A DNA stretch of 15,291 nt from CAYYTU01 sp964474655 (GTDB lineage Bacteria; Chloroflexota; Anaerolineae; B4-G1). The translations under genes and the position numbers were made by a program. The stretch spans positions 1 to 15,291 of the forward strand of contig CAYYTU010000065.1 in the NCBI GenBank assembly GCA_964474655.1. Direction: 5' to 3'. The notes below the pieces were generated by a model, which worked only from the letters and a program-made list of their open reading frames with translations, was not told where the DNA came from and ran no database searches. Within the stretch, counting starts at the first letter, position 1. Each line of letters starts with the position of its first letter. Shown here piece after piece: positions 8,142 to 14,667 of this stretch.

Positions 8142-8170
8142 TGTATAACATAGAGACAGTGCTGTGTCAA
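8142..8170 (-). promoter_or_regulatory. Sigma70-type promoter for the MEMO/AMMECR1 operon
   Basis: On the minus strand TTGACA (8170-8165) and TATACA (8147-8142) are separated by 17 bp. The predicted start, about 8135, lies just upstream of the inverted repeat and about 210 bp from the MEMO ATG. Confidence 0.6.
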
Positions 8171-8321
8171 GCCCACGGTCGGAGATTCGCTTTCATCCTG
8201 ACTGGCATAGAGCTATCAAAATGTGAGAGGCGTCTCCAGAGGCCGAAATCGGCGCTTCAGGGCCGGCACGGAGCCCCGCCCCCACGTTGGGCCGCTCGTT
8301 GTAAATAGTACGGAAGTTACA

Positions 8322-8350
8322 TTGACATAGCAGCTACCACCCTTTACAAT
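8322..8350 (+). promoter_or_regulatory. Strong sigma70-type promoter for the FAD oxidase
   Basis: A perfect TTGACA (8322-8327), a 17-bp spacer and TACAAT (8345-8350). The expected start of transcription is near 8357, only a few bases before the ATG of the possible upstream ORF and about 50 bases before the FAD oxidase ATG. Confidence 0.75.
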
Positions 8351-8359
8351 GACGAGGCG

Positions 8360-8407
8360 ATGATAGGGGAGATGGCTCTGGCAGTTGTGGAAAAGGCTGA
8401 TTGTTGA
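8360..8407 (+). CDS. Possible 15-codon upstream ORF (leader peptide)
   Basis: An ATG at 8360 opens a 15-residue frame (MIGEMALAVVEKADC) ending in a TGA at 8405-8407 that overlaps the FAD oxidase ATG by one base (TGATG). A second in-frame ATG at 8372 sits directly after AGGGGAG. If transcription starts near 8357, the first ATG would be practically leaderless. The arrangement would allow ribosomes finishing the short frame to restart on the oxidase gene, whose own ribosome site (AAAAGG, 11-12 bases away) is mediocre. No functional peptide is recognised and the frame may be fortuitous. Confidence 0.3.
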   Translation: MIGEMALAVVEKADC

Positions 8408-10101
8408 TGAATATACCGAACTTACGTTGGTGGGGATGGGGAACACAGGAACACAGCTACGAGCTGGAGGACCACCCCACGTTTCGGTCAGCGCTCCAGA
8501 AGTGGCTCGACCTGTCGGACGAGATATTAAACCGCGCCTCTTCTGTTCCCCCTCTGGAAGAGATCACGCTGCGTCCTTCCCGCTTGGACGATCCGATGTT
8601 GGCCTCGCTGCACAAATCGCTGGGGAACGGCGCAGTGCGCGTCGATAAACACAGTCGCGTTGAGCACGCCTTCGGCAAATCTTACCCTGATCTGGTTCGC
8701 GCTCGGGCCGGTCATGTGCCGAATCCGCCCGACGCCGTCGTTTATCCCACCGACCAGGGACAGATCGCTTTCTTGCTGGCCTGGGCCGCCGAGCGTGAGG
8801 TGACGGTCATCCCCTTCGGAGGTGGCAGCTCTGTCACGGGCAGCCTGGAGCCGTCACCAGGGGCCCAGTTCGTGATCACGCTGGACCTGGCGCACCTGAA
8901 TCACGTCCTATCGGTGGACCCGATCTCCCGCACGGCCCGCATCCAGGCCGGCGCGCTGGGCCCGGAACTGGAGGCGCAGCTAAACGAACAAGGCTTCACC
9001 CTGGGGCACTTCCCGCAATCCTTCGAATTCTCCACCCTGGGCGGATGGATCGCAACGCGCGGCGTTGGGCAGGCTGCCCCCGGTTATGGCGACATCGCAG
9101 AGATGGTACAGGCGATCCGAGGCGTGACCCCGGCCGGGATCGTCGCGACGGAGAGCGTCTCACTGGCCGCCGTGGGCCCCAACCTGCTTCAGCTGCTTGT
9201 CGGCTCCAAGGGCGCCTATGGCGTCATCACCGAAGCCACGATGCGCATTCGACCGGAACCAGCGGTGCAAGATTACCGCGGCGTCCTCTTCCGCGATCTG
9301 GAGGACGGAATCGCTGTCTGCCGTGAGCTGATGCAATCCCAAGATCTGGCGCCGACCACCGTACGTCTGTACGATGCGCCTGCTACGGCCGCCTTCGTGG
9401 CGCGCGACCGCGAGCGCGAGGGCCTGCGCCGGCTGACCGATCAGGTGACAGACTGGTATTTGGGCGTTCGAGGCTACGATCCGGCCCAGGATGGGGTATT
9501 GGTGTTACTGAGTTTTGAGGGCCAGGCCGATTGGACATCTAAGCAATGGGATCAAGCCCTGGAGCTCTGCCGCGGGCACCAGGGCTTTCCGCTGGGCCGG
9601 AGTGTTGACCAGGCATGGAAGCGCGATCGCTACTCCTGGCCATACATACGGGATGTGCTGTTGCACAGCGGGATTATGACAGGCACGCTGGAGGTGGCTG
9701 TCACCTGGCCGAACGTGATGCCCATCTACGAGGTGATGGCCGACGCTCTGAGAGGGGCTATTGAGACGCACGAAGGTGCCCCCGGCTACGTGATGATCAA
9801 TATTACGCACGCCTGCGAGCAAGGAGCCCTGCTCCGCGCCACGTTCCTGGGGCGACAAACGCCCGATCCTGACCCCCTGGTCAAGGTGGCGCAGTGGCGC
9901 GGCATCAAGCAGACGGCGACAGAATCCGTCGTGGCGGCCGGCGGCGCCTCGACGTACGGGTTCGACCGAGCCCCCTGGCTGGAGGATAACGTTGGGCGCG
10001 TGGGAATTGAGATGTTGCGGGCAGTGAAACGTGCTCTGGACCCGGCCAGGATTATGAATCCAGGCGTTTTAGTGCCCCCACAAGGGCGTGCCTCGAGCTG
10101 A
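8407..10101 (+). CDS. FAD-binding oxidase, alkylglycerone-phosphate synthase-like
   Basis: A 564-residue protein of the FAD_binding_4/FAD-oxidase C family. The N-terminal LRWWGWG is typical of bacterial alkyldihydroxyacetone-phosphate synthase-like proteins and supports the ATG at 8407 over the in-frame TTG at 8401. The flavin phosphate-binding loop is GGGSSVTG (138-145). A catalytic cap domain follows, and the C-terminus has the expected DPARIMNPGVLVPP. However, the HHH-G motif that AGPS enzymes carry near the C-terminus is replaced by STYGF (515-519), and the upstream SH-x-Tyr motif reads THAC (His468, Cys470). Ether-lipid synthesis is therefore doubtful; a flavin-linked oxidation of a hydroxy-acid or other substrate is an alternative. 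It is transcribed alone from the promoter at 8322-8350. Confidence 0.82.
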   Translation: MNIPNLRWWGWGTQEHSYELEDHPTFRSALQKWLDLSDEILNRASSVPPLEEITLRPSRLDDPMLASLHKSLGNGAVRVDKHSRVEHAFGKSYPDLVRARAGHVPNPPDAVVYPTDQGQIAFLLAWAAEREVTVIPFGGGSSVTGSLEPSPGAQFVITLDLAHLNHVLSVDPISRTARIQAGALGPELEAQLNEQGFTLGHFPQSFEFSTLGGWIATRGVGQAAPGYGDIAEMVQAIRGVTPAGIVATESVSLAAVGPNLLQLLVGSKGAYGVITEATMRIRPEPAVQDYRGVLFRDLEDGIAVCRELMQSQDLAPTTVRLYDAPATAAFVARDREREGLRRLTDQVTDWYLGVRGYDPAQDGVLVLLSFEGQADWTSKQWDQALELCRGHQGFPLGRSVDQAWKRDRYSWPYIRDVLLHSGIMTGTLEVAVTWPNVMPIYEVMADALRGAIETHEGAPGYVMINITHACEQGALLRATFLGRQTPDPDPLVKVAQWRGIKQTATESVVAAGGASTYGFDRAPWLEDNVGRVGIEMLRAVKRALDPARIMNPGVLVPPQGRASS

Positions 10102-10291
10102 TTCCACCACACACACCTCTCTCCGGCGCAGCTTCCGCAGACTCCCGCAGCACTTACGGCGTTAAGCGCCCGTCGATACATTTTGTGCCTGCATCAGTTT
10201 AGTTTGATGAGCGGAAGAGTAACGCCCCCAAGCAAAAATTCGACTCCGCCCCGCCGAACCTTTGACCCTCCTCGCCAGGACGCCATAATTG

Positions 10292-10320
10292 TTGCCCCGA
10301 AAGCCATTTCAACGTATAAT
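10292..10320 (+). promoter_or_regulatory. Promoter of the MBL-fold operon, near-leaderless
   Basis: TTGCCC (10292-10297), a 17-bp spacer and a perfect TATAAT (10315-10320). Only 9 bases separate the -10 box from the ATG at 10330, so the transcript would have a leader of about 0-3 nt. This also argues that the open frame upstream of 10330 is not translated. Confidence 0.7.
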
Positions 10321-10329
10321 CTCTTTGTT

Positions 10330-10974
10330 ATGGACATTACCTGGTATGGTCAGACATGTTTTCGTATTGTAGAGCAGAATATGGGCGCTGTGGTCACCGA
10401 CCCTTATCCCCCAAGCACCGGGAAGTCCCTCCCCAGGCTACGCGCCGACATCGTCACTTTGAGCCGCGAGGATCCACGCTGTTGCCACACGGAGGCCGTG
10501 AAGGGCGCGTTCAAGGTCATCAACGGGCCCGGCGAGTATGAGATCGGCGGCGTCTTCGTCACCGGCATCGCCACCTTCGCCGACGATGAGAAGGGCACCG
10601 TGCGCGGGTTGAACACCGTTTTTAGCTTGGCATTCGATGGCCTGACCATGTGCCATCTGGGGCGGCTGGGCCACGTGCCTGCACAATCCCACGTGGAGCG
10701 GCTGGGCACTGTGGATATCCTGCTGGTCCCGGTGGGTGGCGGAGAGAGCCTCACGCCAGCTCAGGCCTCCGAGGTAATCAGCCTCTTTGAGCCGGGCCTG
10801 GTCGTGCCGATGTATTATCAGGTGCCGGGCCTGAAGGACGAGAGCCTGGGGCCACTCAAGATCTTCCTCAAGGAGATGGGAATGGAGGAGGTCCCGGGAC
10901 GCCCATCGATTGAGGTAAGCTCAACCAATCTGCCAGGGGAGACCGAAATCATCGTGCTCAAGCCTGCTCAATAA
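10330..10974 (+). CDS. MBL-fold hydrolase-like protein lacking metal ligands
   Basis: A 214-residue protein of the Lactamase_B_3 / UlaG-like metallo-beta-lactamase superfamily. The open frame reaches back to 10183, but homologues start at MxITWYG and the promoter leaves no room for an earlier start. The scaffold motifs TDPYPP (23-28), GPGEYEIGGVFVTGI (66-80) and CHLGxLGH (108-115) are clear. The metal-binding positions are not: the family's SHDHPDH-type loop reads SREDPRCCH (45-53), the Asp of CHLGD is Arg112, the His of PMHYK is Tyr162, and the His of WYGH is Gln8. Hydrolase activity by the usual binuclear centre seems impossible, so a structural, binding or regulatory role is more likely. 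It leads an operon with a TPR lipoprotein 15 bp downstream. It has no signal peptide. Confidence 0.85.
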   Translation: MDITWYGQTCFRIVEQNMGAVVTDPYPPSTGKSLPRLRADIVTLSREDPRCCHTEAVKGAFKVINGPGEYEIGGVFVTGIATFADDEKGTVRGLNTVFSLAFDGLTMCHLGRLGHVPAQSHVERLGTVDILLVPVGGGESLTPAQASEVISLFEPGLVVPMYYQVPGLKDESLGPLKIFLKEMGMEEVPGRPSIEVSSTNLPGETEIIVLKPAQ

Positions 10975-10989
10975 ATTGTGGAGGGTAAC

Positions 10990-11769
10990 GTGCGAAAGTA
11001 TTATCTTTTAATCGTGATAGCGGTTCTATTGAGCCTCGCCGCCTGTCAGGGCGATAGCGCCGAGGAGGCAAGCGCTTCGTTGGATACAGCAAAGGAGCAC
11101 GTCAATCAGGGCGAGTATGAGAAAGCAATCGCGGCCCTGGAATCGGCGATCGCGTCCAATCCGGATGAGAGCGACGCCTATTTTCTCCTCGGTCAGGTCT
11201 ATAACGAGACCGGCGAGTTTCAAGAAGCGGTCGCGGCTTTTGAGGAAGTGCTGGCGCTCGAGCCAGAGAACGCCGCTGCGCATCACAACCTGGGCGTGAC
11301 GTACTTTCAGCTGCAGGATCCCGAGGCCGCCCTCGCCGAGTTCGAGGCGGCGTTGGATATTGATCCCGACGATCCGGATACGCACTATCAGCTGGGCGCG
11401 GCGTATCTGGTAATGGCGTTGCCCGGCGCCGGGTCGGCATCTTCCCCGGATCAGGAGAGATTGGAGCAGGCGCAGGCGGAGTTTGAGGCGGCTTTGGATT
11501 TACGGGAGAATATGCCCGAGGCCTTGATCGGCCTGGGAAACGTCTATCTCCAGCAGGCAGATTACGAGGGGGCCATTGAGGCCCTGGAGCAAGCGCTGGA
11601 GTATGCTCCCGAGTCTCCACAGGCCTATTACGCCCTGGGCCAGGCATACGCTCAAGGCGGTGACGTCGCGAGCGCTTGTGAAACCTACGAGCACTTCCTG
11701 GGCCTGGAGCCTTCCTTCAACTGGCGCACGCAGGCCGAGCAGACGATGACGGCGCTGGGATGCCCCTAG
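10990..11769 (+). CDS. TPR-repeat lipoprotein
   Basis: A 259-residue exported lipoprotein. The frame opens at a GTG at 10978, but that codon overlaps the ribosome site; GGAGGG at 10980-10985 sits 4 bases before the GTG at 10990, giving MRKYYLL as N-terminus. A hydrophobic stretch (5-18) ends in the lipobox LAAC with Cys19 as the lipid-attachment residue. About six tetratricopeptide repeats follow (roughly 28-243), each with the W/Y-LG-Y/A-F-P pattern, with an Ala/Gly/Ser-rich insert around 145-157 in the fourth. Such proteins act as surface or periplasm-facing scaffolds; no partner can be named from sequence. It lies 15 bp after the MBL-fold gene and 25 bp before the next, in one operon. Confidence 0.88.
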   Translation: MRKYYLLIVIAVLLSLAACQGDSAEEASASLDTAKEHVNQGEYEKAIAALESAIASNPDESDAYFLLGQVYNETGEFQEAVAAFEEVLALEPENAAAHHNLGVTYFQLQDPEAALAEFEAALDIDPDDPDTHYQLGAAYLVMALPGAGSASSPDQERLEQAQAEFEAALDLRENMPEALIGLGNVYLQQADYEGAIEALEQALEYAPESPQAYYALGQAYAQGGDVASACETYEHFLGLEPSFNWRTQAEQTMTALGCP

Positions 11770-11794
11770 TGCGGTCGAGATGTAAGGGTAAGTG

Positions 11795-12094
11795 ATGCTT
11801 AAATTATTGATGACCTGGAACATCCGCGAAGGGCTTGAGGACGAGTACTTCGAGTTTGTGATGCAGGGGTTTGGGCCGGGTATGCTCGAACTGGGCATTC
11901 AGCCGACCGATGCCTGGTATACGGCATACGGAGATCACCCCCAGATCCTGACCGGGGGCATAGCGAAGGATTGGGAAAATATGCAGAAAGCGTTAGCTTC
12001 CGAGAAATGGCGTCGGCTAAAGGAAGAACTTATGGTCTACGTAAAGGACTACGAAGAGAAGGTCGTTCACGCGGACGGGGGGTTTCAGCTGTAG
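11795..12094 (+). CDS. Small hypothetical protein, possible alpha/beta-barrel
   Basis: A 99-residue soluble protein of unrecognised family. The ATG at 11795 is preferred over the in-frame GTG one codon earlier because AAGGG (11784-11788) lies 6 bases upstream. The N-terminal strand MLKLLMTWNI, a following helix, a WYTAYGDHPQILTGGI strand pair and a C-terminal amphipathic helix give a ferredoxin-like beta-alpha-beta pattern, as in NIPSNAP/EthD-type dimeric barrels; that fold assignment is a guess. It has no signal peptide or membrane segment. It is the last gene of the operon starting at 10330 and is followed by a strong terminator. Confidence 0.75.
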   Translation: MLKLLMTWNIREGLEDEYFEFVMQGFGPGMLELGIQPTDAWYTAYGDHPQILTGGIAKDWENMQKALASEKWRRLKEELMVYVKDYEEKVVHADGGFQL

Positions 12095-12111
12095 TCCGTC
12101 ACTGGCACGGT

Positions 12112-12148
12112 AAAGCGGGCGTGGTTGGTTGTGACCACGCCCGCTTTT
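12112..12148. terminator. Strong bidirectional intrinsic terminator
   Basis: A perfect 14-bp stem, AAAGCGGGCGTGGT (12112-12125) with ACCACGCCCGCTTT (12134-12147), closes an 8-base loop. On the plus strand it ends in TTTT; on the minus strand the A-run at the left gives TTT. It sits between the convergent ends of the MBL operon and the FmdB-type gene and can serve both. Confidence 0.9.
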
Positions 12149-12162
12149 GCATGTAGCGTTTG

Positions 12163-12420
12163 CTACGTATCTTTTTCGTCGCCGCCCTCTTCAGAGGTTT
12201 TGGACGGGCGCTTACTCTTCCCCGGCGCCGAGGTGGGCGACTTGGCCCGGTTGTCGGTGACGTAGAACCCCGAACCCTTGAAGATGATGCCCACCGGCTG
12301 GATCAGGCGGTTGACCTCACCGCCGCATTCGGGGCAAATCTTGACCGGATCATCGGTCATGTGCTGTCGGCGCTCAAAGCGGACGCCGCAAGATTGACAT
12401 TCGTACTCATACAGTGGCAT
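12163..12420 (-). CDS. FmdB-type zinc-ribbon protein
   Basis: An 85-residue protein of the FmdB/CxxC_CxxC_SSSS family. The frame extends to 12483, but the family start MPLYEYECQSCG and GGGAGG 8 bases upstream fix the ATG at 12420-12418. Cys8/Cys11 and Cys29/Cys32 form the zinc ribbon; GSGFYVTD (52-59) is the usual second motif; a charged Lys/Ser/Glu-rich tail follows. The family was named after a putative regulator of formamidase/amidase genes, but most members have no demonstrated role. It stands alone with its own promoter at 12455-12483 and ends near the shared terminator. Confidence 0.9.
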   Translation of the reverse strand: MPLYEYECQSCGVRFERRQHMTDDPVKICPECGGEVNRLIQPVGIIFKGSGFYVTDNRAKSPTSAPGKSKRPSKTSEEGGDEKDT

Positions 12421-12454
12421 ACTTCTAACCTCCCCTAAACTCTCACGACGGCTT

Positions 12455-12483
12455 ATTATAGCGCAAGCCTCACGCCCACGCAA
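12455..12483 (-). promoter_or_regulatory. Promoter of the FmdB-type gene
   Basis: On the minus strand TTGCGT (12483-12478), a 17-bp spacer and a perfect TATAAT (12460-12455). The predicted start near 12448 leaves a leader of about 28 nt that includes the ribosome site. The open frame extending to 12483 overlaps this promoter, which supports the later start. Confidence 0.65.
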
Positions 12484-12584
12484 CTTTTATCGACGCGGGG
12501 CAAACGAAGCGGATCCAAAGCACCCTAGGCGCATTAGCTTGCCGACAGGCGTGTTTGTCGATTCGCTTCGAAAATCCACGCGAA

Positions 12585-12613
12585 TGGCAAAGCAAGGCCA
12601 AGTCGGTTATAAT
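12585..12613 (+). promoter_or_regulatory. Leaderless promoter of the small anchored protein gene
   Basis: A perfect TATAAT (12608-12613) lies six bases before the ATG at 12620, so the expected transcription start coincides with the first codon. The -35 (TGGCAA, 12585-12590, 17-bp spacer) is weak. No ribosome site exists upstream, consistent with leaderless translation. Confidence 0.65.
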
Positions 12614-12619
12614 TGAGCT

Positions 12620-12913
12620 ATGTCTTCAAAATTATTTCACCTGCGGTTGATCGCAGCGCTAACCACGACGCTCGTGGTCACAGGAGCAGTATGGCTGCTC
12701 CTGACCGGTCTCTCAGCTAGCGCCTCCGAGGCATATCCAGTAACCTGGCAGTCGCCGATCGCGACGCCCACGGCCTTGTCGCCCTCTACCGTCGATTCGT
12801 CGGGCGGTGGTTATGTGACTATCGCCGCTCTGGGCGGGATCGGGCTTGGTCTGGCACTGGCCCTGGGGGTCGGCCTGATCTTCGCGCATCGTCATCGCCG
12901 CCATAACGAATGA
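12620..12913 (+). CDS. Small membrane-anchored protein
   Basis: A 97-residue protein of unknown family. A basic start and long hydrophobic segment (about 9-34) form a signal peptide or anchor. A short Pro/Thr/Ser linker (QSPIATPTALSPST) follows, then a Gly/Leu/Ala-rich transmembrane segment (about 66-88) and the basic C-terminal HRHRRHNE. The N-signal, linker, TM and basic tail order looks like a cell-surface protein, though no sorting motif is present. Its TGA overlaps the ATG of the next gene by four bases (ATGA), so translation is probably coupled and the protein may assist the glycosyltransferase. The ATG sits directly behind a TATAAT box. Confidence 0.72.
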   Translation: MSSKLFHLRLIAALTTTLVVTGAVWLLLTGLSASASEAYPVTWQSPIATPTALSPSTVDSSGGGYVTIAALGGIGLGLALALGVGLIFAHRHRRHNE

Positions 12914-14469
12914 ACCGCCAGCGTGCGCGCCGCTTGGCCCTGGTGGGCCTGCTGGCGCTGATCGCCTTCTCCATTCGAGCCGCATCGCTCGACGCGCAGC
13001 CTCTCTGGCGCGATGAGGTCGATTCGCTCCGCTTCGCCACCTTCCCCTGGCGGAGGATGTTGGCCAATTTCACCCGTCCGGGCTGGAACGGGCCGCTTTA
13101 CTTTTTGGCGCTGCGCGGCTGGATCGCGCTCGCTGGCTCCAGCGCCTATGCGATGCGCTTCTTCTCACTCCTCTTCGGCGTGCTGAGCGTCCCTCTAATC
13201 TACGTGCTGGGCCAGCGTCTCTTCGCTCGCGCGGTGGGCCTGGTGGCTGGCTTGTTGGCGGCAACGTCGCCCTACCTGGTCTGGTACAGCCAGGAGGTGC
13301 GGATGTACACGCTGGTGCCAGCGCTGGCGATGCTCGCGATCTATGCCCTGCGTCGTGCGAGTGAGGGGGATGCGGGCTGGTGGGCCGTGCAGGTCGTCGC
13401 CACGTCGCTGGCGTTCTATTGCCACATCCTGGCCGCTTTGCTGGTGCCTGTGCAGGTTATGCTCTATTTCGTTTGGAGGCCGCAGGCGAAAGAACGTTGG
13501 CGCGGGGCGCTGATCAGCTTGGCTTTTCTGGTCTTGCCCTATCTCCCATTGGCGGCCTGGCAAGTGCCGCTGGCTTTTCAGCAACGTGAGACCGGCTTCC
13601 ATCCCTACTCGCTGGGTCAGATGATTGAGATTCTGCTCAATGGCTGGAGCCTGGGTATCATCGGCTGGGGGCGACCGTGGGGAACGGTCCTGATGGGAGC
13701 GCTGGTTGCCGGCGGGCTGGTAGGAGCGTATGTGCTAGGCGATGAGAAGCGGCGGCGTGCGGCCGCAGCGATGGTGGCCTGGCTGGTGGGACCGACTTTG
13801 GCGGTGTGGCTGGTGTCGTTGCGCCAGCCGCTCTTCACCGATCGGTACCTGATCTGGACGGCGTCGGCGTTCTATCTGCTGGCTGCGGCGGGGTTGGTCG
13901 CCTTGTGGCATTTTGGGCATCGGGTGCGTTGGTTGGCGGTGATTCTGGTGGGCGGCGTGCTCATCTTCAACGGGGTCAATCTCAGGCGTCAGGCCGTCGA
14001 GCCAATCAAGGCCGACTTCCGCGCGGCGGCTGCCTACGTGGCTGATTATGCGTTAGAAGAGCAAAAGGCGCCGCAATCCTCCACTGCGCCCCAGATGGAT
14101 CTTCCTTTCCGCCTCTACCTGCCCTTCGTCGTGGCCGAGCGACCTGCGTTTGATGATTTGATCATCTTTCAGATTCCCTACGGGCGGTACACGTTCGATT
14201 ATTACTTTCCTTTTGAGGATTATCCCTGGGCCGAGGGGCTCTACACCAACCACCGCACGCCGGATGGGGCGTATATGATGAGCGCGGGAGAGGCCGCGCG
14301 GCAGATGCAGGATCTGACGGCTGGGCACGAGGTGGTCTGGCTGGTGGCGACGGAATCGGCGATGTGGGATGAGCGGGGGTTGGTCCAGCAGTGGTTGGAG
14401 GAGAACGGGCGGCGCGTGGCGGAGGCGCACTTCAAGCGCGTGGATGTGTATCGGTATGCGTTGGAGTAG
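12910..14469 (+). CDS. GT39-type membrane glycosyltransferase
   Basis: A 519-residue polytopic protein of the GT-C fold, resembling PMT/ArnT-type glycosyltransferases that use polyprenyl-phosphate sugars. After the first transmembrane helix (about 9-27) the first outer loop carries WRDEVDS with Asp35/Glu36, the position of the catalytic acidic pair in this fold. WYSQEVRMY (about 126-134) is a second family signature in an outer loop. About ten hydrophobic segments reach to roughly residue 355; the remaining 160 residues form a soluble, probably external, domain. The acceptor and sugar cannot be read from sequence. It overlaps the preceding small-protein gene by four bases and its stop codon directly abuts the 3' end of the opposing tRNA gene. 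Confidence 0.85.
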   Translation: MNRQRARRLALVGLLALIAFSIRAASLDAQPLWRDEVDSLRFATFPWRRMLANFTRPGWNGPLYFLALRGWIALAGSSAYAMRFFSLLFGVLSVPLIYVLGQRLFARAVGLVAGLLAATSPYLVWYSQEVRMYTLVPALAMLAIYALRRASEGDAGWWAVQVVATSLAFYCHILAALLVPVQVMLYFVWRPQAKERWRGALISLAFLVLPYLPLAAWQVPLAFQQRETGFHPYSLGQMIEILLNGWSLGIIGWGRPWGTVLMGALVAGGLVGAYVLGDEKRRRAAAAMVAWLVGPTLAVWLVSLRQPLFTDRYLIWTASAFYLLAAAGLVALWHFGHRVRWLAVILVGGVLIFNGVNLRRQAVEPIKADFRAAAAYVADYALEEQKAPQSSTAPQMDLPFRLYLPFVVAERPAFDDLIIFQIPYGRYTFDYYFPFEDYPWAEGLYTNHRTPDGAYMMSAGEAARQMQDLTAGHEVVWLVATESAMWDERGLVQQWLEENGRRVAEAHFKRVDVYRYALE

Positions 14470-14544
14470 TGCCCCTGGCGCGATTCGAACGCGCGACCTT
14501 GAACTTAGGAGGTTCCTGCTCTATCCAACCTGAGCTACAGGGGC
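14470..14544 (-). tRNA. tRNA-Arg (anticodon CCU)
   Basis: A complete 75-nt cloverleaf on the minus strand. The acceptor GCCCCTG/CAGGGGC pairs perfectly; the D-stem is GCTC/GAGC; the anticodon loop CTCCTAA presents CCT, which reads AGG arginine codons; the T-arm is GCGCG-TTCGAAT-CGCGC. The anticodon stem has one G-A mismatch at its outer end (27-43). The discriminator is A and CCA is not encoded. The 3' end abuts the stop codon of the glycosyltransferase gene on the other strand. Confidence 0.95.
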
Positions 14545-14553
14545 GTGGGGAAG

Positions 14554-14582
14554 ATTATAGAATGCTGTACAGAAGGAGGCAA
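14554..14582 (-). promoter_or_regulatory. Promoter of tRNA-Arg
   Basis: On the minus strand TTGCCT (14582-14577), a 17-bp spacer and a perfect TATAAT (14559-14554), placed 9 bp before the mature 5' end of the tRNA. The rest of 14545-14667 shows no gene. Confidence 0.7.
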
Positions 14583-14667
14583 TATGCAGGATTCCATAAC
14601 CTTCATTTCCGGTGAATCAATAATTGGGTTAGTTTGTGAAGAGGGCTATCCATTAGCTTTACAAATC

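Larger units (their letters stand above)
7927..8359. other. Divergent intergenic region, MEMO operon / FAD oxidase
   Basis: About 430 bp without a supported long gene. It holds the leader of the minus-strand MEMO operon with its inverted repeat (7983-8120) and promoter (8142-8170), and the plus-strand promoter of the FAD oxidase (8322-8350). The segment 8171-8321 contains a small GCCG/CGGC hairpin near 8240-8255 and otherwise nothing I can interpret. Open frames crossing this region have no ribosome sites and look fortuitous. Confidence 0.6.

Noticed and set aside
7927..8151. 75-codon N-terminal extension of the MEMO-like protein
   Set aside because: It reads through the inverted repeat and the -10 box; composition is not protein-like and AGGAGGTG sits before the ATG at 7926.
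10102..10200. Terminator after the FAD oxidase (GGCG/CGCC near 10157-10170)
   Set aside because: The stem is only four base pairs and no T-run follows closely.
10183..10329. N-terminal extension of the MBL-fold protein by 49 codons
   Set aside because: The -10 box at 10315-10320 lies inside the extension and homologues begin at MxITWYG, so the ATG at 10330 is the start.
14092..14140. LYLPFV stretch in the glycosyltransferase as a copy of the YLPLV tail
   Set aside because: It is internal, about 130 residues from the C-terminus, so it cannot be the same kind of terminal signal.
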